From: Bacillota bacterium
Lineage (GTDB): Bacteria; Bacillota; Clostridia; Lachnospirales; Lachnospiraceae
Assembly (NCBI GenBank): GCA_023421505.1
Contig: JAEZTJ010000020.1
Coordinates: 1-64,000, forward strand
Direction: 5' to 3'
DNA length: 64,000 nt
A model generated the notes under the pieces. It searched no databases and had not been told where the DNA came from. It worked only from the letters and a program-made list of their open reading frames with translations. Positions 16,208 to 25,059 of the stretch are shown here, in pieces. The position numbers were made by a program, and so were the translations under genes. Each line of letters opens with the position of its first letter. Positions within the stretch are counted from its first letter, which is position 1.

Positions 16208-18166
16208 TCACTCCTGCGTTTTCTTATGCCTTCTTCTTAAACGTTTGGTAACCAAAACAATAGTCGCAATTATGATTATTAAAATAACAGGTATTGCTAT
16301 GTAGACCGTAATTGCTATGGCATTCGGTTTTTTCAGTAAATCTATTAGGTTTTTGCTTTTGTCTACTATCTTCCTGTTTTGCGTTTTACTATAATAAGTA
16401 GGAATCTGTGGTATACCCTTCACCTGATCAAAGGATTTTAGATATTGAACTAGAGCATACCATTCTTTTAACTCCTTCTTACCTCCGGTATTATCGTAAA
16501 TAATGTTCGCTTCGAAATCAGTGATTGCTTCACCATCCTCGTTCTTTGGAACAACAGACATAAGTCCGTAAGATTTATCTCCTACCACAGAAAGCATCTG
16601 AGCTGAATATAAACCACATATTACGCGGTATAATTTATTGTCAATCAGCTTATCCTTACGATTATCAAGCGTTAGTAAGGAAGCCTCTGTAACTTTATTA
16701 AAAATCAATCTGTTTGGATTAAAGGTATAACTTATCCCAGAAATAAAAAGCTGTGCATCCTCCATAATTGGAGCAATGGAAGCATCCACCTCACATACGG
16801 TTTTTATTTCTTTACCAGTAAGATATAGGGAAATTAAAGGATATCCGGGTATACCATCTGCCCCAATACCTAGAGAACTGATACTAAAGGCATCCGCGGC
16901 TGTAATATTTCCCTTCATAATCGTCCCTCTGATTGTTCCTAATGGAACAATTGCAGCAGTGATAGGTTTATATTTATCTCCCTCGGCAGCCTTCACCGCA
17001 TACATATAAGCATCGCTGATTAAATTGCCTATTGTTGACTCCTCATGCCTGGTATAGATTTCCTCCGGTGTCTGAAAACGGATATCAGAGTATGCATTGA
17101 TATCATCATATTTCATTCCGAACCTGTCAAAATATTTGCTCTGTACGGTCTCTTTATAAGAAGCAATTGTCTCTTTTATTGTACTGTCTTCCGCTAAACT
17201 GCCGCACACTGGGAGTAAATTATAATTACTTAATCTCCATCTATTTCTTCCGCTATTTGAAAGCTTCATTACACCTAAATATTTTCCATAATTCTCGGCA
17301 GAGCCAATGATGGTATCTCCAACAAAAATAGGCTTTGATAATTTTGTATGGGAATGTGCACTTATAATTATATTAATTTCCGGAACCTTCGATGCAAGAA
17401 TTTCATCTTCTGATAAAGCTTTATTCTTTTTCGTACCGGAATGAGATAAACAGATAATCAGTTCCGCCTTTTCCTTCTCTTTTAATAGCTTTACCACACG
17501 CTTTGCTTCCTTCACCTCATCCTTAAAGGTTACCTCTGATTTGGGAGCCATAGAAGCAGCTTCTTTTCCCATAAGAGCAAAGACGCCTATTCTAACTCCA
17601 TTTCGCTCCAGTACAGTATAATCCTTTACACCATAAGACTCCATAGCCTTCTTTAATTCTGACAGAGACGATGTCATTTTACCAGCCTTATCGGTCGGAA
17701 AAGATAGATTGGACTCAACAAGCTGTGGCAGCTTATCTCCGCTATTTAACGCTGCTGTAAGACTCCCGGAAAGTCCTGCCGGGCGATAATCAAATTCATG
17801 GTTTCCAAAGGTCACCACATCATATCCCATCGCTCCGAGTAGGCGAAGCTCTGGTGCATCGGTCTGAAAAATCGTCTGAAACGGTGTACCCATAGAAAAA
17901 TCACCGGCATCTAATAATATCGCCTCGGGGTCTATCGCCTTCTCCTTCTTAATTGCTGTCATCAGTCTGGCAAATCCCCCGTGATTTTCCATTGCTCCGT
18001 CTATAATGGTATTATACGGAAGCAGATTATCATGCATGTCATGGGTAAAAAGAATCGTTATGTTATCCTTCTGTTGCTCTGCTAAAGCATGGAGGGCATT
18101 GCTTATCTGTAAAAATATTAATATAACTAAGCTTATAAGTAAATATTGCTTGATTTTTTTCTTCAT
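16208..18166 (-). CDS. Membrane-anchored 5'-nucleotidase/2',3'-cyclic phosphodiesterase family protein
   Basis: 652 aa. Signal peptide at residues 1-30. Metallophosphatase domain (about 38-310): FTHDMHDN (most members have HTND[LM]HG), DAGDF, GNHEFDYRP and HSHT. The 5'-nucleotidase C-terminal domain (about 360-570) includes GTIRG and F at the base-stacking position. The C-terminus has a hydrophobic helix (about 618-640) and a basic RLRRRHKK tail, so the protein stays anchored at the outer face of the membrane. Likely role: extracellular dephosphorylation of nucleotides, feeding nucleoside uptake. ATG 18166 follows GGGGGAG; a preceding in-frame ATG at 18181 is too close to that site. Confidence 0.88.
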   Translation of the reverse strand: MKKKIKQYLLISLVILIFLQISNALHALAEQQKDNITILFTHDMHDNLLPYNTIIDGAMENHGGFARLMTAIKKEKAIDPEAILLDAGDFSMGTPFQTIFQTDAPELRLLGAMGYDVVTFGNHEFDYRPAGLSGSLTAALNSGDKLPQLVESNLSFPTDKAGKMTSSLSELKKAMESYGVKDYTVLERNGVRIGVFALMGKEAASMAPKSEVTFKDEVKEAKRVVKLLKEKEKAELIICLSHSGTKKNKALSEDEILASKVPEINIIISAHSHTKLSKPIFVGDTIIGSAENYGKYLGVMKLSNSGRNRWRLSNYNLLPVCGSLAEDSTIKETIASYKETVQSKYFDRFGMKYDDINAYSDIRFQTPEEIYTRHEESTIGNLISDAYMYAVKAAEGDKYKPITAAIVPLGTIRGTIMKGNITAADAFSISSLGIGADGIPGYPLISLYLTGKEIKTVCEVDASIAPIMEDAQLFISGISYTFNPNRLIFNKVTEASLLTLDNRKDKLIDNKLYRVICGLYSAQMLSVVGDKSYGLMSVVPKNEDGEAITDFEANIIYDNTGGKKELKEWYALVQYLKSFDQVKGIPQIPTYYSKTQNRKIVDKSKNLIDLLKKPNAIAITVYIAIPVILIIIIATIVLVTKRLRRRHKKTQE

Positions 18167-18195
18167 TATTCTCCCCCACATTATTGATAGTTAAC

Positions 18196-20340
18196 TCAGC
18201 CAATCAGTTCAAGCCTGATTCTATAGCTGATATTTCTTACTGTCTCTATTTGATCAAACTGTATACTATAGCTTGACAGTTCCTCATTGAGTCCTATAAT
18301 TCTACCTGTTCCAAATACAGAGTGTCTAATTAAGTCATTTACCTTCAGCTTTTGGTTATCCCCCGAGAGCTTTCTCTCGTTCTGTTCAATATAAAAATTA
18401 GCGTCCATTGCGAAACGATTCTCAAGCTCTACTGTATAATTGATTAAGGTTTTTTCTATATTCAAGATAAATCTGGATGGATATCGAAAAGAGCCGTCAT
18501 AATTAATACCCTCCGAATCTGTTAAAAACAAAGCATTCTCCGCTCTTGTATAGGCAACATAAGCAAGCCTTCGTTCCTCTTCCATCTTTTCCTCTGTATC
18601 AACATGTTTACTTGGAAATATGCCCTCATTCAAGCCGCAGACAAATACATAGGGAAATTCAAGGCCCTTTGCATTATGAATAGTCATCATCTGTACTGCG
18701 TCGGAGCTTTCCTTCTGATCAAGATTACTGTAAAGGGCTATCTTATTCAGATAATCCGATAAAGAATACTCCTCACCAGCAGCTCTTTCAAATTCAAAAA
18801 TGGATTGCTTCAGCTCAGCAAGATTATCAAGCCTTTCCTGCTCTCCATTTGTCCTTAACAGTGCCTCATAAGCACATTCATTCAGTAAACCATTCAGTAA
18901 TTCTGACAATTTCATCGTCTCGCAAACCGCTCTATACTTTTCAATAATATCAACAAATTTCCTTGCCTCTGTTTTCTTAAATATCTCAGCCTCAAATGTA
19001 TTCTTTAGCGCCTCATATAAGGTACAACTGTGCGTATTCGCATATTCCTTTAGATATTCCATACGCTTCTCTCCGATATTCCTTTTAGGTACATTTACAA
19101 TCCGTGTAAAGGAGATATCATCTGCATTTGTAAGCATCCTAAGATAACAAAGCACATCCCTTATTTCCTTGCGTTTATAGAATTCTACTCCACTATAAAT
19201 CGTATAGCTAATATCATTTTTAATAAATACCTCTTCAAAGCTTCTCGATATAAAATGCGAACGATATAATACTGCAATTTCCCGAAGGCTTACTCCACTA
19301 TCCTTAAGGTTTTTGATCTGCTCAGTAATCCACTCTGCCTCCTGAAGAGCTGTTTTGCAATGGCTGTAAATGATCGGTATGTCTAATTGTTTCATCGGTA
19401 CCAGATTCTTATCAATGCGCTTTTTATTTTTAGTTATGAGAGAATTAGAAGCATGAATGATATTCGGAGTCGACCTGTAATTCTTGTCCAATATTATCGT
19501 CTTAGCCTCCGGATAATCCTGATCAAAATTAAGAATATATTCCACTCTGGCTCCACGCCAGGAATAAATCGTCTGATCGGGATCTCCTACAATGAACAGA
19601 TTATGATGACAGCCGCAAAGGATCTGCGCAAGCCTGTATTGTCTTACATTCACATCCTGAAATTCATCTACCATTATGTATACCAGCCTGCTCTGCCACT
19701 TCTTACGAATATCCTCGTGCTTTTCATAGATATACAGGGTAAAATTAATTAAATCATCAAAATCCAGAGCAAAGCACTTCTTTTGTTCATACAGATATCT
19801 GTAAAAGATAGCATCCTCTTGCTTTACTGCACTCTCTATCTTTGCTTTCAGTACATCATTGTCTGTTTCTAAGATATCCTTCAGATAGGGTTCTCTATTC
19901 TTTCTTGCCGTGAACATATCAATAAGTGTTGGGAAGGTAAAATTTTTAGAATTCAATCCCATATCCTCAAATATAATATGCAGAATTGAATTCACATCCT
20001 CCGTATCTAAAATCATAAAATTCTTCGGGTAATGCAGAACATGTATCTCTTCCTTAAGTACCTGTACACAGAAGCCATGAAAGGTACAGATAAACCCCGT
20101 ATCGCTATCTCCGATCATATTTCGGATTCTCTTCTTCATTTCTGCAGCAGCTTTATTGGTAAAGGTAACACACATTATATTAGAAGTAGAGATACCCAGT
20201 TCATTTACAAGATAGGCATACCGGTGCGTCAGAGCTCTTGTTTTACCTGAACCTGCTCCTGCTATTACTCTGATATAGCCTTCAGTTGTCGTTACCGCCT
20301 GCTTCTGTTCCTCATTCAGTCCCTCAAGAATCTCGTGCAT
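18196..20340 (-). CDS. UvrD/PcrA-like superfamily 1 DNA helicase
   Basis: 714 aa. A canonical 3'-5' helicase: Q-motif LNEEQKQAV, motif I AGAGSGKT (about 27-34), Ia FTNKAAAEMKKR, II VDEFQDVN, III GDPDQTIYSWRGA, IV YRSxxxISR, V/VI with TIHNAKGLEF and YVAYTRAENAL. The C-terminal ~60 residues hold a Tudor-like segment (VNDLIRHSVFGTGRI), as in PcrA. It is slightly shorter than housekeeping PcrA/UvrD and may be a second copy. First gene of the minus-strand run that continues into the 5'-nucleotidase gene 29 bases later. GGGAGGG precedes the start. Confidence 0.9.
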   Translation of the reverse strand: MHEILEGLNEEQKQAVTTTEGYIRVIAGAGSGKTRALTHRYAYLVNELGISTSNIMCVTFTNKAAAEMKKRIRNMIGDSDTGFICTFHGFCVQVLKEEIHVLHYPKNFMILDTEDVNSILHIIFEDMGLNSKNFTFPTLIDMFTARKNREPYLKDILETDNDVLKAKIESAVKQEDAIFYRYLYEQKKCFALDFDDLINFTLYIYEKHEDIRKKWQSRLVYIMVDEFQDVNVRQYRLAQILCGCHHNLFIVGDPDQTIYSWRGARVEYILNFDQDYPEAKTIILDKNYRSTPNIIHASNSLITKNKKRIDKNLVPMKQLDIPIIYSHCKTALQEAEWITEQIKNLKDSGVSLREIAVLYRSHFISRSFEEVFIKNDISYTIYSGVEFYKRKEIRDVLCYLRMLTNADDISFTRIVNVPKRNIGEKRMEYLKEYANTHSCTLYEALKNTFEAEIFKKTEARKFVDIIEKYRAVCETMKLSELLNGLLNECAYEALLRTNGEQERLDNLAELKQSIFEFERAAGEEYSLSDYLNKIALYSNLDQKESSDAVQMMTIHNAKGLEFPYVFVCGLNEGIFPSKHVDTEEKMEEERRLAYVAYTRAENALFLTDSEGINYDGSFRYPSRFILNIEKTLINYTVELENRFAMDANFYIEQNERKLSGDNQKLKVNDLIRHSVFGTGRIIGLNEELSSYSIQFDQIETVRNISYRIRLELIG

Positions 20341-20504
20341 AGCATTCCCTCCCTATTCTTTTCAATTCTACCATTCGCCTGTCCTTGTATCAAGTTTTAA
20401 ATTTTAATAAATCCATCTATCCTTTATAAATGACATATTGTAGATAAATCCATTCGTAGACGTTATTAACTAACAGGCGCTTTATAGCAGAATGCTAAAA
20501 TAAA

Positions 20505-20534
20505 TTGACAAATCAAAGCAGAAATAGATAGGAT
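20505..20534 (+). promoter_or_regulatory. candidate promoter for the C45-type hydrolase gene
   Basis: TTGACA (20505-20510), an 18-base spacer and TAGGAT (20529-20534). The rest of the ~300-base gap from the helicase gene holds only repeat D3. Confidence 0.45.
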
Positions 20535-20594
20535 TATTTTACTAGTTTCATGTAAGATAAATTCTCAATCATTCACCGAGTTTAAAATAAAAAT

Positions 20595-20620
20595 ATGCGA
20601 ATAATCTCGCAAGCGAGCAT
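20595..20620 (+). repeat. family D leader repeat, copy D3
   Basis: ATGCGAATAATCTCGCAAGC followed by GAGCAT, the same CTCGCAAGCGAG palindrome and ATGCG start as D1 and D2, here on the plus strand and again directly upstream of a gene. It creates an in-frame ATG that I do not accept as the start. Confidence 0.7.
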
Positions 20621-20648
20621 TAAGCATAGTAAAATGGAGGAAATCAGA

Positions 20649-21752
20649 ATGCAGAATGTAAAAACAGCTTATTATGAATTAGAAGGTACTCATTATGAAA
20701 TAGGACGGCAGATGGCAAAGCTCCTAGGTAAGGAAGCGTTACACGTACCTGCACCGGAAAGTTTTACAGAGACAGATTTAAACAATGCACTCACCTTATT
20801 AGATCAATATTGCCCCGGTATCACCGATGAGCTAAAAGGCTTTTCAGACGAAAACAATATATCCCTTCGTGACAATTTTTATACCTATATGTCCTATCTG
20901 AAGCCGAGATGCTCCCAAATCGCCCTTCTACCTGTTCATACACAGAACGGTCATACCATACTTGCTAGAAATTATGAATTTAGCATAACGGAAGAAGATT
21001 TTCATGTATATCGTGTAGCACCTACAGGCAAATATGCTCATATCAGCGGCTCTCTGCTGGAATTTGGCCGCACGGAAGGAATCAATGAATGCGGACTGGC
21101 AGTATCCATGTCCTCCTGTGGCTTACCTGTTAGTAATTTACCCGGGATGCGTGCTCCGGGTATTCTTGGGCTTAACTTTTTTGTGGTAATCAGAAGTTTA
21201 CTGGAAAATTGCCGCAACGTGATGGAAGCACTTGAGAAGCTGAAGGAAATGCCAATAGCGTATAATATTAATCTTATCCTAGCTGATCGGGAACAGAACA
21301 TAGCCTTATTTGAGTCAATGAACGGAGAGAAAGCAGTCCAAAAAGGCAGCAGTGTAAGTGATACTACCTTCTTATGTGCAACGAATCATATTGTAATTGA
21401 TTCCTTTAAAGACCGAGAACCAGCTGCAATGCGTAATTCCTATGTAAGATATGAGAAAATTAAGGAGTTTATTCAGAAATCAGGAAAAGTTACAGAACAG
21501 CAGTTAAAGGATTTCATGCTGGCTAAGTATCCAGAGGGATTAACTGCCTGGTATTATAAGGATTGGTTTGGCACTGTTAAATCTGTAATTATGGATGTGA
21601 ATGAGGGCCGATTCTCAATCTGTTGGGGCGGGCGTTCAGAAAATGGCTGGGAGGATTACTATATAGATAAGAAGATAGGAAACAGCAGTAAAGACATCCA
21701 GGTAATTCACGAAGAGGGAAATAAGGAATTCTTTGAATTTGTCTCTATCTAG
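20649..21752 (+). CDS. C45-type (acyltransferase-like) Ntn hydrolase
   Basis: 367 aa. The fold family includes penicillin acyl-CoA:6-APA acyltransferase and choloylglycine hydrolases, whose N-terminal-type nucleophile cysteine is exposed by self-cleavage. The likely nucleophile is Cys88 in PRCSQIA, followed by NGHTILARNYEF, the NGxxxxGRNxD-like substrate-pocket motif; later RNxxxALExL and ANHI motifs also fit. No signal peptide. Substrate unknown: an amide of a small acyl or amino acid. ATG 20649 has GGAGG 8 bases upstream. An AraC regulator starts 39 bases downstream on the same strand, so they are probably co-transcribed. Confidence 0.8.
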   Translation: MQNVKTAYYELEGTHYEIGRQMAKLLGKEALHVPAPESFTETDLNNALTLLDQYCPGITDELKGFSDENNISLRDNFYTYMSYLKPRCSQIALLPVHTQNGHTILARNYEFSITEEDFHVYRVAPTGKYAHISGSLLEFGRTEGINECGLAVSMSSCGLPVSNLPGMRAPGILGLNFFVVIRSLLENCRNVMEALEKLKEMPIAYNINLILADREQNIALFESMNGEKAVQKGSSVSDTTFLCATNHIVIDSFKDREPAAMRNSYVRYEKIKEFIQKSGKVTEQQLKDFMLAKYPEGLTAWYYKDWFGTVKSVIMDVNEGRFSICWGGRSENGWEDYYIDKKIGNSSKDIQVIHEEGNKEFFEFVSI

Positions 21753-21790
21753 TGGTATAATTTAGGTACTATTATATCGGAGATGATGAA

Positions 21791-22639
21791 ATGGATTGGA
21801 TATCTACCTTAAATGAAGCAGTCAATTATATAGAAGAGAATCTACTGTCGGAAATCACCTGTGATACGGTTGCGAAAGAGGTCCATGTATCCTCTTATCA
21901 TTTTCAGCGTACCTTTACTATCCTGACAGGATTGCCGGTCGGTGAGTATATCAGAAACCGCCGGCTGTCCCTTGCCGGACAGGATTTGCTAGATAAAAAA
22001 TATAAAATAATAGATATTGCACTCAAATATCGATATGAAACCCCTGAGAGCTTTACGAAAGCCTTCAAACGTTTTCATGGTATATCCCCGGTAACGGCAA
22101 AAAAAGAAGGTGCAAATTTAAAATCCTTTAATCGTCTGCATCTAAAGCTTATCATGGTAGGAGGCAATACGATAGATTATAGTATTGTAAAAAAGGATGC
22201 CTTTGAAGTAGTTGTAGCCTCCCGCCAATTTATAAGTGAAAATTGTGATGCAGAAATACCTCATTACTGGCAGGAATACAAAACATCCGGTCTTCTTGAT
22301 AAGGTATGCGGTGAATTTGGTATAAGAATCTATTCGGAAAACAACACAAAGGAATTCGAATACTGCATTGGCTGCCGCACTGAATGTGCCAATGAGATTA
22401 CGGAAGGCTTTAAGAAGGTCTTAATTCCTGCCTATACCTGGGCTGTTTTTAAATGTATTGGTCCCATGCCTGATACAATTCAACAAATGTGGTGCCGTAT
22501 ATATACGGAATGGCTGCCACAAGCCAAATACGAACTCATAAATACCTGTGATATCGAATGGTATACCAATGGGGATACCAAAGCTTTCGATTACTACAGT
22601 GAGATCTGGATACCTATTTCAGTTCCCCATCATAGGTAA
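21791..22639 (+). CDS. AraC-family regulator with GyrI-like effector domain
   Basis: 282 aa. N-terminal AraC DNA-binding domain (about 5-105) with two helix-turn-helices: CDTVAKEVHVSSYHFQRTF and IIDIALKYRYETPESFTKAF ending in the F-HGISP signature. The C-terminal ~155 residues form a GyrI/BmrR-like small-molecule-binding domain (aromatic residues, GCRTE, IPAYTWAVF and a terminal YYSEIWIPI). It therefore behaves as a one-component sensor like Rob/SoxS-GyrI fusions. Its 3' end overlaps the end of convergent aguB by 26 bases. The DNA-binding domain is clearly paralogous to that of the regulator at 25.1 kb. Confidence 0.9.
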   Translation: MDWISTLNEAVNYIEENLLSEITCDTVAKEVHVSSYHFQRTFTILTGLPVGEYIRNRRLSLAGQDLLDKKYKIIDIALKYRYETPESFTKAFKRFHGISPVTAKKEGANLKSFNRLHLKLIMVGGNTIDYSIVKKDAFEVVVASRQFISENCDAEIPHYWQEYKTSGLLDKVCGEFGIRIYSENNTKEFEYCIGCRTECANEITEGFKKVLIPAYTWAVFKCIGPMPDTIQQMWCRIYTEWLPQAKYELINTCDIEWYTNGDTKAFDYYSEIWIPISVPHHR

Positions 22640-23486
22640 GAATTGCTTTATATAGTTCCGGTCTTCTATCTCTGAAAATTCCCCACTCGATTCTCTGTTC
22701 CATCGTGGCATCCAGATCAAATTCAGCCACTAAAACAGCTTCCTCTGTCCGCCCGGCTTCCGCCACTTTTTCTCCGGTCGCATTCGTAATAAAGGAGGAG
22801 CCATAGAATTTAATCAAAGAGGTATCAATCCTTTCGCTTCCTATTCGGTTAGAAGCAACTACAGGAACTAGATTACAGGCAGAATGGCCAATCATGCAGC
22901 GCTGCCAATGATCCTTTGAATCTACCTCCGGACTCTCCGGCTCTGATCCGATGGCTGTTGGGTAAAACAAAATTTCCGCCCCCATAAGCACCATACATCT
23001 GGCGGCCTCCGGATACCACTGATCCCAGCATACACCTACTCCGATTTTACCATATTTGGTATACCATACCTTAAAGCCGGTATCGCCCGGATTAAAATAA
23101 TATTTCTCCTCATAGCCGGGCCCGTCCGGAATATGGCTTTTGCGGTAGACTCCAAGCACCTCGCCATCTGCATCAATTACAGCAAGTGAATTATATCTGG
23201 CATTGTTCTTTTTCTCATAGAAGCTGATTGGAAGTACTACCCTTAATTCCTTTGCGATTTCTTTAAAGTGCCGGATTGCTTTATTTTGTTCCACTTCTGT
23301 AGCATAACTATAATATTCCGGTTTTTCCTTTTGACAAAAATATAACGTTTCAAATAATTCCTGAATTAATATAATCTGTGCTCCTAAGGAAGCCGCCTGT
23401 CTGACCAGCCGCTCGGCTTTCGTAATATTGTCTTCTATCTGATCTGTACAGCTCATCTGGGTTGCTGCAACCTTCACTAATCTCAT
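22614..23486 (-). CDS. aguB: N-carbamoylputrescine amidase
   Basis: 290 aa, nitrilase superfamily. The Glu-Lys-Cys triad is E43 (QELFET), K116 (YRKSHIPDGPGY) and C153 (GVCWDQWYPE). The triad context and HIPDGPGYxEKxYFxPGDTGF are specific to N-carbamoylputrescine amidases, which hydrolyse N-carbamoylputrescine to putrescine, CO2 and ammonia. The upstream neighbour aguA makes the substrate. Between them is a 67-base gap occupied by repeat D2, which ends in the GAGG-type ribosome site used here. The 3' end overlaps the convergent AraC gene. Confidence 0.95.
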   Translation of the reverse strand: MRLVKVAATQMSCTDQIEDNITKAERLVRQAASLGAQIILIQELFETLYFCQKEKPEYYSYATEVEQNKAIRHFKEIAKELRVVLPISFYEKKNNARYNSLAVIDADGEVLGVYRKSHIPDGPGYEEKYYFNPGDTGFKVWYTKYGKIGVGVCWDQWYPEAARCMVLMGAEILFYPTAIGSEPESPEVDSKDHWQRCMIGHSACNLVPVVASNRIGSERIDTSLIKFYGSSFITNATGEKVAEAGRTEEAVLVAEFDLDATMEQRIEWGIFRDRRPELYKAILTYDGELK

Positions 23487-23538
23487 AATAACCTCATTCC
23501 TCTCTGCTTATTTGGCTCGCTTGCGAGACAATGCGCAT
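23487..23538 (-). repeat. family D leader repeat, copy D2 (between aguA and aguB)
   Basis: Minus-strand ATGCGCATTGTCTCGCAAGC, then GAGCCAAATAAGCAGAG and GAATGAGGTTATT directly before the aguB start codon. It matches D1 (before ftsX) almost base for base until the ribosome site. The repeat appears to carry the ribosome-binding site. Confidence 0.78.
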
Positions 23539-23553
23539 CCCAAGTTCCATTAT

Positions 23554-24582
23554 TTACCGTATTCCGGCAGGCATTTGCTGCGTAATACAATGTACATTTC
23601 CGCCTTCCTTGATGATAGACATTCCATTGATGGTAACTATTTTGCGGTCAGGAAAGATTTCACCTAGTACTTCTTTTGCCTTTCTATCTGTTTCTGCGGC
23701 ATCTCCACCAAATATCGGTAGGATAATGCCTTGATTGACAAAGTAAAAATTAAGATAGCTTAAGGTAAGCCTTTCTCCCTGATAATATCTTACCGGTGGT
23801 TGAGGAATTTTAATAATCCGCGGCTTTCTTCCTTTTGCATCTGTCGAATTCTCAAGAATGCTTAGATTTTCTTTCGTGATTTCATAATTATCATCACCCG
23901 GGTCCTCACAGGTCTGTATAATAACTACACCGGGTTTCGCAAAGCAGGCTATATTATCCACATGTCCATCTGTTTCGTCTCCTGAAAGTCCTCTATTAAG
24001 CCATATAATCTTTGATACATTAAGAGCCTGTCTTACCTCATTTTCAATTTGCTCCTGTGTTAAATGGGGATTTCGGTTCTTATTTAACAGACATTCCTTT
24101 GTAGTAAGCAGAGTACCCTCTCCGTCTACATGTATGGAACCTCCTTCAAGTACGATCGGAACATCTTTGTATGGGATTTTAAAATGCTTTAAAAGCTTTG
24201 GCGCTACCTCATTATCGAGTATAAAATGAGGATACTTCTCTCCCCAGGCATTAAATTTCCAATTGATTGCTGATAGATGTCTTTCTTCATCTCTTATAAA
24301 GGTTGGCCCATTATCCCTGCACCAAGCATCATTATGAGGAATTTCAAGATATTCTATTCTATCACCGCAAAGCCCTTTCACTTCGGCAGCTGAGTCTTTA
24401 TTCACAAGCATCGTAACTGCTTCAAATTCAGATATTGCTTTTGCAATTTCGCTGTAGCCTTCACAAACCTCTTCATAATTATCCGGCCAAACTAAAGAGC
24501 TTTTCACCGGCCATTCCAGAAAGGTTCTCTCATGCTTTTCCCATTCCGCCGGCATGAAATAATTATTAATATTCTGCATCAT
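23554..24582 (-). CDS. aguA: Agmatine deiminase
   Basis: 342 aa, PPAD family (guanidino-group-modifying fold). It carries MPAEWEKHERTFLEWP at the start, CRDNGPTF near residue 88, LEGGSIHVDGEGT, the GDETDGHVDNIA motif and the catalytic Cys332 in GGNVHCITQQMP at the end. It deiminates agmatine to N-carbamoylputrescine plus ammonia. With aguB it forms the amidase route to putrescine; no putrescine carbamoyltransferase or carbamate kinase is nearby, so this version is biosynthetic, not ATP-yielding. AGAGG lies 5 bases before the first of two adjacent ATGs. It is the first gene of the aguA-aguB unit. Confidence 0.95.
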   Translation of the reverse strand: MMQNINNYFMPAEWEKHERTFLEWPVKSSLVWPDNYEEVCEGYSEIAKAISEFEAVTMLVNKDSAAEVKGLCGDRIEYLEIPHNDAWCRDNGPTFIRDEERHLSAINWKFNAWGEKYPHFILDNEVAPKLLKHFKIPYKDVPIVLEGGSIHVDGEGTLLTTKECLLNKNRNPHLTQEQIENEVRQALNVSKIIWLNRGLSGDETDGHVDNIACFAKPGVVIIQTCEDPGDDNYEITKENLSILENSTDAKGRKPRIIKIPQPPVRYYQGERLTLSYLNFYFVNQGIILPIFGGDAAETDRKAKEVLGEIFPDRKIVTINGMSIIKEGGNVHCITQQMPAGIR

Positions 24583-24614
24583 TCTATCCTCTTACTCCTC
24601 ATTTTATCTTACAT

Positions 24615-24664
24615 AAGGATCAGTCTGTCCTAGCTGTAGCTATCATCAGACTGAATTAGTCCTT
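24615..24664 (-). promoter_or_regulatory. long hairpin in the leader of aguA
   Basis: CAGTCTG (24621-24627) pairs with CAGACTG (24647-24653), with an inner TAGCT/AGCTA pair and an outer AAGGAT/AGTCCTT pair. It lies 33-82 bases upstream of the aguA start, within its probable leader. It could be a regulatory or stabilising structure. The rest of the 477-base gap to the AraC gene at 25060 is AT-rich and I see nothing else definite in it. Confidence 0.4.
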
Positions 24665-25059
24665 TTCCTTCATTTCAATTCTACTATAGGAAGGTTCCTG
24701 TATCAAGAAAAACATAATTGTGAATCTTTTTTGCTATGTCATTCTAGGTACGGTTACTGACAGAAAGAACGGTGATGGGATGCCCTTTTAAAATTCTAAT
24801 CATGTAATACTATTATGCGCCTTTTTCATGTTAATAATTAGCTGTTAACGATCCTATTGGACACCAGACTTAGGTTATTTAAGTCCTCGTAAGGATTTGA
24901 CAGGTAAAATTGATTGATGTAATTTATAATAAACAGCACACAAGAATGAATAGTAAAGAGCATCCTGTGACAAGCGGTACTTTTACATCTATGTTATTCT
25001 GTCCTTAGCCTAATCGTTTCATTATAAACAAAGCAAATTATCCATAAGGAGGGGTCACT

